DNA of 43,169 nt from Deltaproteobacteria bacterium (GTDB lineage Bacteria; Desulfobacterota; GWC2-55-46; DRQE01): positions 1 through 43,169 of the forward strand of contig JAJRSM010000103.1 of assembly GCA_024278765.1 (NCBI GenBank), in the 5' to 3' direction. Below the pieces are notes generated by a model. That model made no database searches and was not told the origin of the DNA. It was given only the letters and a program-made list of their open reading frames with translations. A program made the translations under genes and the position numbers. Shown in pieces: positions 33,691 to 41,046 of this stretch. Each line of letters opens with the position of its first letter. Position 1 is the first letter of the stretch.

Positions 33691-34316
33691 GTGAGCTAGT
33701 TGGCAAATGTCTTCTTAAGGGTGTTCCACCTGATGATATTGTTGATGCTTTCTTATATGAGGGTATTGAAGAAAGACACCTTGAAGACCTTGAACAGCAC
33801 TGGAAGCCCGTATTTCTGGAAAAGTCTGAAGAAAAGAAATCTAATCCTAGTTTAATAAGTTCCCTTCATCTCGAAGACTTACAGTGGCATTGGCCAAGTA
33901 AGATCTCGGATATTGACGGTCAGCTCTCATATAGGACATTTAGCATAGAGTGTGGAAGCATAACTCAAGGCCTAATGATAATTAACATTTCTTCAAAGCG
34001 ATGTCGTATCGAAGAACAGCGAAATCAGCATCTAGCCTATATAGAGTACTTAGCTACAGCTCCATGGAATCGTAAACCATTAATGGCTCCAGAGCCAGCA
34101 AGATATAGGGGGGTTGGTAAAAATATGATAGCAACCGCAATTCAAGTAAGTCATGAAGAAGGATTTAATGGGAGAATCGGACTTCATGCCCTTCCTCAAG
34201 CTGAAAATTATTATGGGGGTTATTCTGGCATGGCTGACTTAGGTATAGATGGAGACTGTCAAAACCTACGGTATTTCGAAATGACTCCTGAATTGGCAAA
34301 AGACTTTTTAGGGTGA
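33687..34316 (+). CDS. GNAT-fold acetyltransferase-like protein with duplicated N-terminal motif
   Basis: A 209-residue protein. The C-terminal half is GNAT-like. IEYLATAPWNR (119-129) is strand 4. YRGVGKNMIATAI (140-152) is the acetyl-CoA R/QxxGxG loop. GRIGLHALPQAENYY with GYSGMADLG forms the rest. The N-terminal 75 residues are not typical GNAT and carry the same nonapeptide-like motif twice: HLEDLEQHW (31-39) and HLEDLQWHW (61-69). GNAT enzymes paired with RHH proteins include tRNA-acetylating toxins (the TacT type). This one is larger and its substrate is unknown. It overlaps the RHH gene by 4 bp. Confidence 0.7.
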   Translation: MSELVGKCLLKGVPPDDIVDAFLYEGIEERHLEDLEQHWKPVFLEKSEEKKSNPSLISSLHLEDLQWHWPSKISDIDGQLSYRTFSIECGSITQGLMIINISSKRCRIEEQRNQHLAYIEYLATAPWNRKPLMAPEPARYRGVGKNMIATAIQVSHEEGFNGRIGLHALPQAENYYGGYSGMADLGIDGDCQNLRYFEMTPELAKDFLG

Positions 34317-34326
34317 GGTGAAAGAT

Positions 34327-35310
34327 ATGAAATTTCAATTAAGTGAAAAGCAATTACTCAATTTAATAGATACAGAAGAAGACCTTGAGGTCTGTGCAGG
34401 TCGTCCTTTACCTCAAGAAATGCTTTTCGAAGCGTTAGACGAGAAGGCACTTGACGATGCGTGTAATAACTTTCCTGTACTTGAAATGATAAAACGCGGA
34501 TGGATAAAGGCATTAGATGATAGTAGAAATTTGGCAGAACTTGTCCGAGAATTTCTTGAACCATTGGTGCGCCGTCAATCATCACGTGTCTTGTGCCGTC
34601 GCACATTCCATCAACGTTCTGCTGATAGGATGGATAAGTTTGCGCTTCTAGCCTGGACAGCTAAAATTCTTATTGAAGCAGAAAAAGAAAATTTACCTGC
34701 GTATACCCCTGGAATAATAGACAGCAACTTTTTAGCTTATTTAGTTAAATTAAGTACTGACTCAGAAGGGCCTATACTTGCAAGAAAATTTCTTGCCGAC
34801 AATGGTATTCATTTGGTTATATTACCCCACTTACCAAAAATCAAACTGGATGGTGCTTCTATGTTGGATGAAAATAGACAGCCAGTTGTTGGATTAACCC
34901 TGAGGTACGATCGTATAGATTACTTTTGGTTCACATTAATGCATGAGCTTGCTCATGTAGCTTTACATTTAGAGGGCTCTAATGACCCTAATGAAGTGTT
35001 TGTTGATGACCTTGATGGTCTTATTGGCAACGCTGGACTGAACACTAAAGAAGTAGAGGCTGATATGTTTGCTAGAAATGCATTAATTCCTATCTCTGAT
35101 TGGCGGCCTAGTCGCGTAAAGCGACAAAAAACGCCAGAAGCAATCATTGACTTTGCAGAAAAAATGAAAATTCATCCTGCTATTGTTGCCGGAAGAATTC
35201 GATATGAGAGCGGAAATTACAGTATACTTAATGATTTAGTTGGTATTGAAGAAGTGCGAAAGCTTTTTCAAGATATTGACTGGCAAACTAAGGAGAGCCG
35301 CGATGTTTGA
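34327..35310 (+). CDS. ImmA/IrrE-type zinc metallopeptidase
   Basis: About 327 residues. The zinc site is HELAH (206-210, within FTLMHELAHVALHLEG). The third ligand is expected in KEVEADMFARNALIP. ImmA/IrrE peptidases cleave repressors or antitoxins to switch on mobile elements or stress genes. Many relatives carry an N-terminal XRE helix-turn-helix. Here the N-terminal 170 residues are helical but I see no HTH, so DNA binding could be supplied by the RHH protein (inference). ATG 34327 follows GAGGTG. GTG 34318 is an alternative. The end overlaps the next gene by 8 bp. Confidence 0.85.
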   Translation: MKFQLSEKQLLNLIDTEEDLEVCAGRPLPQEMLFEALDEKALDDACNNFPVLEMIKRGWIKALDDSRNLAELVREFLEPLVRRQSSRVLCRRTFHQRSADRMDKFALLAWTAKILIEAEKENLPAYTPGIIDSNFLAYLVKLSTDSEGPILARKFLADNGIHLVILPHLPKIKLDGASMLDENRQPVVGLTLRYDRIDYFWFTLMHELAHVALHLEGSNDPNEVFVDDLDGLIGNAGLNTKEVEADMFARNALIPISDWRPSRVKRQKTPEAIIDFAEKMKIHPAIVAGRIRYESGNYSILNDLVGIEEVRKLFQDIDWQTKESRDV

Positions 35311-36394
35311 TTCACTACACTATGTGCCTATTCTTAAGGGCAAGCAGGGAGAGTTTGGGGCATTAAAAGAATTGAGTATGTCAGTAAGGCTACATGTTAC
35401 TCCCTTAATCGAGATACCTCCTGTTGGCTGGAACTATAAGGATAGTTGTCCAAATAAAACTATAGATGATCATATAGAATCTTTTCCGGATAAAATTTGT
35501 AATTCTTGGGGCACGGACAAGCCAGTTTTCGTAGATCTTTATTTTGTTGAGCCTGGAGATCGCACGGCAGATGGGCAACACCCTCTAAATGTACTAATGC
35601 TATCTGTTCATGCTAAGGGCATAAAGGCGATTCCTGTCACAAGCCTTGACCGCTCCCCTGACTTTCAGAAGGCTGTTAGTGATATTGTTAAGGCGCAGGG
35701 GCAAGGAGTATGCTTGAGACTTTCCAGAGAAGAGCTTGACAACTTTGTATCAGATGAAAGTACGGTTACTAAACTGTTAAGTGATCTTGGCCTTTCGTAC
35801 AGGGAGTGTGATTTGATCCTTGATTTACAAGATATATCCTCTTTAGACATTGGTGACGTGGTCGCATCTTGTTGTAAAGCTATCCAAACTCTTCCAAATG
35901 TGAAAGAGTGGCGAACCCTAACACTTGCAGGGTGTAGTTTTCCTTCGAGCTTGGCAGTTATACCTGCTAACAGCTCTAAAATTTTAATTCGTAAAGAGTA
36001 TATACTATGGCAGAGATTAGTTGCTATAGCTCAAGAGTTACCTAGAGTGCCTTCATTTGGTGATTATGGTGTTTCTCATTCCGACTTTCCAGATATTGAT
36101 CCTAGAAAAATGAAAATGAGTGTGAATCTCAGATATACAAGCGATAATTCATGGTTAGTTCTGAAAGCCCGCGGAGCCAACAGCTATGGCTACACTCAGT
36201 TCAATGGTCTTTGCCGAGTTATTGTCTCTAAGGATGAATACTTGGGGAGGGATTTCAGTTGGGGAGATAAATATATTTATGACTGTTCTTGCAGAAATGA
36301 TCGTCCGGGCAATGCGTCAACCTGGCGGCAGGTAGGTACTAGCCATCACATTGCATTTGTGTCGAAGCAGATCGCCAATTATCCCTTGCTTTAA
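35303..36394 (+). CDS. Beta-family (PF14350-type) protein
   Basis: A 363-residue soluble protein of unknown function. The opening YVPILKGKQGEFGALKEL and VTPLIEIPPV is the signature of the Beta protein family, found in phages, islands and defence neighbourhoods. A second part with RRYTS-like strands (MSVNLRYTSDNSWLVLKARG) and a Cys/Trp-rich end (YDCSCRNDRPGNASTWRQ) follows. ATG 35303 has AAGGAGAG 6 nt upstream and overlaps the ImmA gene by 8 bp. The longer frame to 35240 is not supported. Its 3' end overlaps the convergent sce7726-type gene by 56 bp. Family members are commonly found next to sce7726 proteins. Confidence 0.78.
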   Translation: MFDSLHYVPILKGKQGEFGALKELSMSVRLHVTPLIEIPPVGWNYKDSCPNKTIDDHIESFPDKICNSWGTDKPVFVDLYFVEPGDRTADGQHPLNVLMLSVHAKGIKAIPVTSLDRSPDFQKAVSDIVKAQGQGVCLRLSREELDNFVSDESTVTKLLSDLGLSYRECDLILDLQDISSLDIGDVVASCCKAIQTLPNVKEWRTLTLAGCSFPSSLAVIPANSSKILIRKEYILWQRLVAIAQELPRVPSFGDYGVSHSDFPDIDPRKMKMSVNLRYTSDNSWLVLKARGANSYGYTQFNGLCRVIVSKDEYLGRDFSWGDKYIYDCSCRNDRPGNASTWRQVGTSHHIAFVSKQIANYPLL

Positions 36395-36929
36395 GTTTAT
36401 CTCTTACAGTTGTTTGTAAATCTTTAAGTGTAAGCTTAGTTGACAGCCTCTCCCATAATATCGAACGAGGCTTACTTCTAAAGCCCTTGTCGAAATCGTA
36501 TTCTTCTAAGGTCTCAAGAGCTTCGTCACGCCAAAGAAGCTGAGCAACGGCCAATGGGTCAATATCTGTGTTCTTACCGCAAGGGCGAATATCATTAAGT
36601 TGAATTCCACCTTCGACTCTTTTTGCCTCACAAACGCCCCACCAGTCAGGAATTTGCTTTAAACTTTTTTCTAGATGACTTGTACTAACAACTAAAGTAA
36701 CATGGTCAAAAATTTTATTATAAGATTCTATTTGACTTGATAGTCTTCCTAGAGTGTCACGAGCACTTTTTATCTCATATCCATGTAGATAGCTGTTAAT
36801 AACGGCGACATCTATTCGGGCATCGCCTTGACATAATCCTAATTCCTCAACAATTAATGATTGAGAAGGTTTATCGCAATCTTCGGTAATCAAATCTAAC
36901 AAAATTTTTCTAATATCTATATCTCTCAT
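36339..36929 (-). CDS. sce7726-family protein, PD-(D/E)xK nuclease-like
   Basis: A 196-residue protein. RDIDIRKILLDLI, EELGLCQGDARIDVAVIN, LHGYEIKSARDTLGRL and PDWWGVCEA are the blocks of the sce7726 family. Asp40, Glu52-x-Lys54 (YEIK) and Gln66 have the order and spacing of a PD-(D/E)xK nuclease core, with Glu29 in the preceding helix. A DNA- or RNA-cleaving role is inferred from this motif. It is transcribed convergently to the Beta-family gene and overlaps its last 56 bp. The SD is GGGGTGGA. The AT-rich 287 bp upstream, to 37216, holds its promoter and that of the next gene. Confidence 0.8.
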   Translation of the reverse strand: MRDIDIRKILLDLITEDCDKPSQSLIVEELGLCQGDARIDVAVINSYLHGYEIKSARDTLGRLSSQIESYNKIFDHVTLVVSTSHLEKSLKQIPDWWGVCEAKRVEGGIQLNDIRPCGKNTDIDPLAVAQLLWRDEALETLEEYDFDKGFRSKPRSILWERLSTKLTLKDLQTTVRDKLKARDNWRSASTQMQCDG

Positions 36930-37216
36930 TAATCCACCCCGGAAAATATATAAAAGCTATATGCTCTACTACAATTTCATTTTAGCATAAAACGCTTTTA
37001 TAAGAATTAAATTTTCATAAAGTGACCTATACGAAAAAGCAATTGATTCCTTTATATATTATTGGCCTAGCTCACTTTTTTAATTCTATATACTTACCTA
37101 TATCTTCGGCAATTTCTGCTATAAATTAAGTCTCATTGAGCTGGCCAGAATAAAAGCTTGACAGAGTGTGGTGGATTCGATAAGCTATGTTAAGCATTTA
37201 TTGGAGGGGGTTGGAT

Positions 37217-37840
37217 ATGGCTAAGAAAACAGAGTTTATTGGAGTAAGGGTGAGTAAGGAGCTGAGGGCTTCCTTGGAGAAAAAGGCCGAGGAAGAGGGC
37301 ATGTCTCTGTCTAAATTTGTTGAGCAAGGCCTTCACGACACCTATCGCTCAGATAAGGACATAATATTAAACCTTATTGCCAAAAGAAAACAGGAAAGAC
37401 CTGAGTACTGGAAGGAATTAGAAAAATCCCCTATTGTTAGGGAGTTTGAGGATTACATAGGAACTCTTTTTACTGAATTTGTAAATCCAGGATGCAAAGA
37501 CCCTAAACAGCAACCTGTTATTCTCCTTTATTGGATCGAGCATATTTTAAGATCGACCATTAAGCATTTTGATTCAGTACCAGAAGCACAAAAGGTTGAA
37601 GCTGCGCGTCATTTTATAACCTCGGTAGGCGAAGCTCTGGTAGACGGGTTGACTCATATAAAATCTAAGAATAAAAAAACTCAGAAAGAGCTAATAGAGA
37701 TAGAAAAGGACTTTGTAGAAAAGGCCTGTTTTCATTTTACGTCATTAACCCTTGCAAAAGAATCATATAACAATATTGTAGCTGAACTTAAAAAAGTACA
37801 GGCTGAGCTTATGTTAGCCAGACTAGAAGAAAAAGCCTGA
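37217..37840 (+). CDS. RHH-domain protein with helical C-terminal extension
   Basis: About 207 residues. The N-terminal 45 form a ribbon-helix-helix module (FIGVRVSKELRASLEKKAEE, then GMSLSKFVEQGL). The remaining 160 residues are helical and Lys/Glu-rich, with no family I recognise. It probably binds DNA as a dimer. ATG 37217 has GGAGGGGG 6 nt upstream. A TTGACA about 60 bp upstream, near 37158, could be its -35, but I see no good -10. It is followed by a small zinc-ribbon gene 20 bp downstream. It may control element maintenance or transfer. Confidence 0.6.
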   Translation: MAKKTEFIGVRVSKELRASLEKKAEEEGMSLSKFVEQGLHDTYRSDKDIILNLIAKRKQERPEYWKELEKSPIVREFEDYIGTLFTEFVNPGCKDPKQQPVILLYWIEHILRSTIKHFDSVPEAQKVEAARHFITSVGEALVDGLTHIKSKNKKTQKELIEIEKDFVEKACFHFTSLTLAKESYNNIVAELKKVQAELMLARLEEKA

Positions 37841-37860
37841 TATCAGGCTAGGATATTATT

Positions 37861-38049
37861 ATGATAGATAATACAGCGAAAGAGATTTATTCACTCCTTC
37901 CAAACGGGAAATGCCCTAATTGTAAAAAGCAGATTAAGGTTGTTGATCGGGACGATACGCTTTATAAAATAAGGCTCTTGAAAATTAATCGTCACAATAA
38001 GCCGATGGTAAAATGTCCGAGTTGTAGAGAAATGGTTCTTTTTAGCTAA
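37861..38049 (+). CDS. Small zinc-ribbon protein
   Basis: A 62-residue protein with two CxxC knuckles, KCPNCKKQI (17-25) and KCPSCREMV (51-59), making a stand-alone zinc ribbon. The middle is basic (RLLKINRHNK). The function is unknown; nucleic-acid binding or a protein-contact role is possible. It is 20 bp after the RHH gene and is followed by a terminator at 38099, so the two form a bicistron. Confidence 0.65.
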   Translation: MIDNTAKEIYSLLPNGKCPNCKKQIKVVDRDDTLYKIRLLKINRHNKPMVKCPSCREMVLFS

Positions 38050-38098
38050 AAACTGAATAATTCCTAAAAGGCAAAGAAGTCTCTTGCAGACAAAGAAG

Positions 38099-38143
38099 CC
38101 GAGATCGTAGCTAGTATTACTAGCTATAGTCTCGGTTTTTTTT
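38099..38143 (+). terminator. Rho-independent terminator after the zinc-ribbon gene
   Basis: The outer stem is CCGAGA (38099-38104) with TCTCGG (38130-38135). The inner stem is TAGCTAGTA/TAGCTATA-like, around TTAC. Nine Ts follow from 38136, interrupted once by G. Confidence 0.85.
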
Positions 38144-38245
38144 GTTTGTACATACAAAGGGTGTATCGACAAGGTTACTCAGTCGGTCAGAGTAAGGGCG
38201 CATAAGGCGCACAAGCTAGTTAACCTACACAGGGGTATTTAATCG

Positions 38246-38677
38246 ATGAAAACAAATAAGCATCAAACATTACTGTTAGTAAAAAATGCGTTCGCAGTCA
38301 GAGCAAAGCACTTGGTCTTGCAATTTAACTACTCGGCAGGAACAGCGCGTTCTTATCTCTCGTATCTTGCTAGGCAGGGGTTACTTGAACGAACAACTAG
38401 AGGATATGTGCTTTCTAGCAAGGGAAGGGATCGCTTGCAGTTCTTTGGGGTTACTGGATGTACCAGCTTTGACTGTCCTATCTGTATCGATCAGAAGGCC
38501 GGGCACTTCACATGCCCAAGGTGCGAGCATCACTTGCCTAAGAAGGAGGCTCAGATCAAGCCTGAGTGGGACTTCCTCGTCGGTGTACGGAATGCCGGAG
38601 TCTACTGCCCCTTTTGTCAAAAGCTTATCTTTACAAAGAAACAAGCACAATTAATCGGAATTCCAAATGAGGTATAA
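38246..38677 (+). CDS. Winged-helix DNA-binding protein with C-terminal zinc ribbons
   Basis: A 143-residue protein. Residues about 5-70 form a winged helix-turn-helix (LVLQFNYSAGTARSYLSYLA, RQGLLERTTRGYVLSSKGRD). The second half has paired cysteines in DCPICIDQ, TCPRCEHH and YCPFCQK, forming one or two zinc ribbons. It is probably a transcription regulator of the mobile element, upstream of a small membrane protein and the integrase. ATG 38246 has a weak AGGGG-type SD. Its end lies at the first of three TAACGTTA palindromes. Confidence 0.65.
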   Translation: MKTNKHQTLLLVKNAFAVRAKHLVLQFNYSAGTARSYLSYLARQGLLERTTRGYVLSSKGRDRLQFFGVTGCTSFDCPICIDQKAGHFTCPRCEHHLPKKEAQIKPEWDFLVGVRNAGVYCPFCQKLIFTKKQAQLIGIPNEV

Positions 38678-38879
38678 CGTTATGAATAATACTGGATGGA
38701 AGGTTACTCCATTAGGATGGATCGCACTAGCTACAATAACGGGGCTTGCTGTCTATTTTCTAAGTAAAGGCTTGCCTTACGTAATGTTAGGCAAGCGGTC
38801 TAACGTTACATTGGACAAAAAGACAGAAGAATAAATACAAAACCCGTAACGTTACGTATGTATTCAAATACTCATACGT
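38675..38879. promoter_or_regulatory. Cluster of TAACGTTA palindromes before the integrase gene
   Basis: The 8-bp palindrome TAACGTTA occurs three times: 38675-38682, 38801-38808 and 38847-38854. The last is extended to the 12-bp palindrome CGTAACGTTACG (38845-38856). An inverted pair ACGTATG/CATACGT (38854-38860 and 38873-38879) and a further ACGTTACGTAT follow at 38884-38894. They could be operator sites for the winged-helix protein or arm-type sites for the recombinase. Confidence 0.55.
38682..38834 (+). CDS. Small single-span membrane protein (50 residues)
   Basis: MNNTGWKVTPLGWIALATIT opens a 50-residue frame with one hydrophobic helix (about 11-33) and a charged C-terminus ending KKTEE. 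It lies 4 bp after the winged-helix gene, in line with it. The ATG overlaps the TAACGTTA palindrome at 38675-38682. No family is recognised. A small holin-like or regulator-type membrane peptide of the element is possible. The SD (AATGAGG) is moderate. Confidence 0.5.
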   Translation: MNNTGWKVTPLGWIALATITGLAVYFLSKGLPYVMLGKRSNVTLDKKTEE

Positions 38880-40174
38880 TCGTACGTTACGTATACAATG
38901 TGGCAACAAGGAGAGCTGAACCACAAGGCGAATATCCATTGACAAAAGACGCTAAAATCGATTATTCTCTGTCCATGGCCGGAAAAATCAGGACAAAAGA
39001 AAAGTGCCCGAAGTGCAATGGAAACTTTAAAGGGAGTCCTTTGCGTTGTTCCACCTGTCTTACCACGCCAGAAAAATGTTTTATAGACATATTCTGGAAG
39101 AAGCGCATAAAGATTTACTCTACTCGTGACGGTATTCCTCTGGATTCATGGGCAAGGGCTTCGAGGCTTCTTGAGAGTATACGAGGGGAGATAGATAGGA
39201 AAGTTTTCGATCCGGAAGATTATCTGCCCGATCGTAAGACCCGCTTTTCTTTTGAGACCAAAATCAATGAATGGCTGAGAGAAAAGGAGATACGGAAGGA
39301 GAGGGGAGACCTTGCGCCTTCATATTTAGAGAAACTTGAGGGGTATGTTAAAAGCCGCTATATTCCTTTCTTCAGGATAACTGATATAAGGGAGATACGC
39401 ACCGGTGATATAGAAAAGTTTTATCAGGATCTACCCAGAAAGCTATCCTCAAAGACCGTTAAAAACATTCTCGATGCACTGCGCAATTTTTTCTTTGAGA
39501 TGCAACGTAAGGAGTTTACACGGCGGTGTCCTCAGTTCCCCAAGATAAGCCCACCTGAACCTGAATGGCGGTGGATTGACGTTGGCACGCAGAACTCGCT
39601 TATAAAGGCTATTCCAGAAAAGCACAGGCCCATTTTCCTGTTTATGGCAAGGCAGGCAGTACGTCCGGGTGAGGCGAGGGCCTTACATTGGGAGGATATA
39701 GATTTTGACAGGGAGACCGTCACTATTCGTCGGTCTTTTTCGCTCAACGAGCTAAGGAACTTCACCAAGAGCAAGCGTATTAGGCATCTACCCCTGCATC
39801 CTGAAGTTTTAGATGTTCTGAAGCAGCACAGGGGCCTCTCAGGGCTAGTTTTCAGGTGCAACGCGAAGTCTTATAGTAAAGAGACGCTGTTTTACTGGTG
39901 GAAGAAGGCAAAGGATGCTGTGGGGATAAAGACCCCTTTAAGGCTTTACGACGGGACACGCCACAGCGTAGCAAGTCAGGCGGTGAACCGTGGGGTTGAC
40001 TTGAATCTGATAGGCAAGGTTTTAGGACATTCTCAGAGTGCCATGACAAACAGGTACGCTCATGTGATGACAGATGTGCTTAAGAAAGTAATTATCTCCT
40101 CAGAGGCCTCTGAGGACTCTAAAGAAGGCACTTATGGCAGGGTGTCTGTAATAAAGAAGAAAGATCAATCATAG
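38858..40174 (+). CDS. Tyrosine recombinase/integrase
   Basis: Up to 438 residues. A zinc-finger-like CPKCNGNFKG...RCSTC (50-67) precedes an arm-type region. A SAM-like core-binding domain lies at about 125-230 and the catalytic domain at about 240-410. Catalytic residues are Arg269 (VRPGEARAL), a Lys near 304-306 (TKSKR), Arg368 (YDGTRHS), His391 (GHSQ) and Tyr400 (NRYAHV). The box-II His three residues before Arg368 is Asp here. It probably integrates the element, perhaps at tRNA-Glu. The start is unclear: ATG 38858 lies in the palindrome cluster without an SD, and ATG 38975 is an alternative just before the zinc finger. Confidence 0.88.
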   Translation: MYSNTHTFVRYVYNVATRRAEPQGEYPLTKDAKIDYSLSMAGKIRTKEKCPKCNGNFKGSPLRCSTCLTTPEKCFIDIFWKKRIKIYSTRDGIPLDSWARASRLLESIRGEIDRKVFDPEDYLPDRKTRFSFETKINEWLREKEIRKERGDLAPSYLEKLEGYVKSRYIPFFRITDIREIRTGDIEKFYQDLPRKLSSKTVKNILDALRNFFFEMQRKEFTRRCPQFPKISPPEPEWRWIDVGTQNSLIKAIPEKHRPIFLFMARQAVRPGEARALHWEDIDFDRETVTIRRSFSLNELRNFTKSKRIRHLPLHPEVLDVLKQHRGLSGLVFRCNAKSYSKETLFYWWKKAKDAVGIKTPLRLYDGTRHSVASQAVNRGVDLNLIGKVLGHSQSAMTNRYAHVMTDVLKKVIISSEASEDSKEGTYGRVSVIKKKDQS

Positions 40175-40245
40175 TACGACTGCACACCTGAATGACTCCT
40201 AGCTGTTATTGATTACACCTACTACTAAACAGTTTTGTGGGCATG

Positions 40246-41013
40246 CTACTTCCTGTTCACGATTGCGGTCTCAACGTCCTTAATTGCACTGTAACGGGTT
40301 TGGAACATCGCCTTGTCCGTATTGACGTAGGCATTTCGCGGATCGTCGTGTTCCGTGATGCTCAGCTTTGCGTAAAGATCCCTCAGAGTCTGAGCTTCAG
40401 CAGGAATAAGCGGAACTACTTTAGTAAAATCGTTGAAGGCCGATACCTGCTGGCTTTTCTGTTTAAACTGGTGCCGTTGGTTGTTGAATACGTGGGTATT
40501 TACTACTGCCTCTATTAGTCGGCGCATCTTCGCGGCCATAATTTCTTTCTGTGGCTTGGTCGGTTCGCCCACAATGTCAAGGGTCGCGTCGATATCAGTC
40601 TTCAAATCATCAACTTTCTCACTGTATTCATCGATTGCGACACAGCTCTCCAGAACATGCACAGCCATATGATTGCTCAATTGTGAGATATTCAGAGTTG
40701 TCTGAATTTGAACGAAAAACTCCCAATTGTGCGTGAGGACAATGATCTGTCGATTGGGGTACGCCTGAATCAAATCACGTAGCCGATTGCAGTAGTTGCC
40801 GATGTAGTTGTAGTCGAAACTAGAGACCGGATCGTCAAAGACTATTACCAGTTGTTCGCAGGTATCAAGCTCTGCAAAGAACAGAGCAAGGGCATGGATG
40901 CGTTGCTCCCCCTCACTCAGAACCAGCTCAATTTTATGGCCTGCCACGTGATGATTGACAGTAACAGCTCCATCGCCCCCGACATCCTTCAACTCGACGC
41001 CGAATGCACTCAT
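40246..41013 (-). CDS. AAA ATPase (SMC/RloC-like), C-terminal part after an in-frame TAG
   Basis: 255 residues from the first ATG after the stop at 41047-41049. It carries the ABC-type signature LSEGEQ (32-37), Walker B VIVFDDP (56-62) and the switch His in VLTHN (95). It is thus the second half of an ATPase whose Walker A lies in the upstream frame. The final 100 residues contain RRLIE and EHDDPRN, reminiscent of the Arg/Glu/His residues of PrrC/RloC anticodon nucleases. That assignment is weak. The two frames are the same phase, so the whole gene (40246-42777) is one 843-residue frame with a single TAG. AAAAGG lies just before this ATG, so re-initiation is conceivable. Confidence 0.75.
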   Translation of the reverse strand: MSAFGVELKDVGGDGAVTVNHHVAGHKIELVLSEGEQRIHALALFFAELDTCEQLVIVFDDPVSSFDYNYIGNYCNRLRDLIQAYPNRQIIVLTHNWEFFVQIQTTLNISQLSNHMAVHVLESCVAIDEYSEKVDDLKTDIDATLDIVGEPTKPQKEIMAAKMRRLIEAVVNTHVFNNQRHQFKQKSQQVSAFNDFTKVVPLIPAEAQTLRDLYAKLSITEHDDPRNAYVNTDKAMFQTRYSAIKDVETAIVNRK

Positions 41014-41046
41014 ATCCTTTTCAGCGAGCGCAATATATTCAGCATC

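Noticed and set aside
38150-38245. tRNA-like sequence (CTCAGTCGGTCAGAG) before the winged-helix gene
   Set aside because: Only a D-arm-like string is present. No acceptor, anticodon or T-stem can be formed.
40175-40245. Second attachment site (copy of the tRNA-Glu 3' end) after the integrase
   Set aside because: I compared this stretch by eye with the last 20 bp of tRNA-Glu and found no match.
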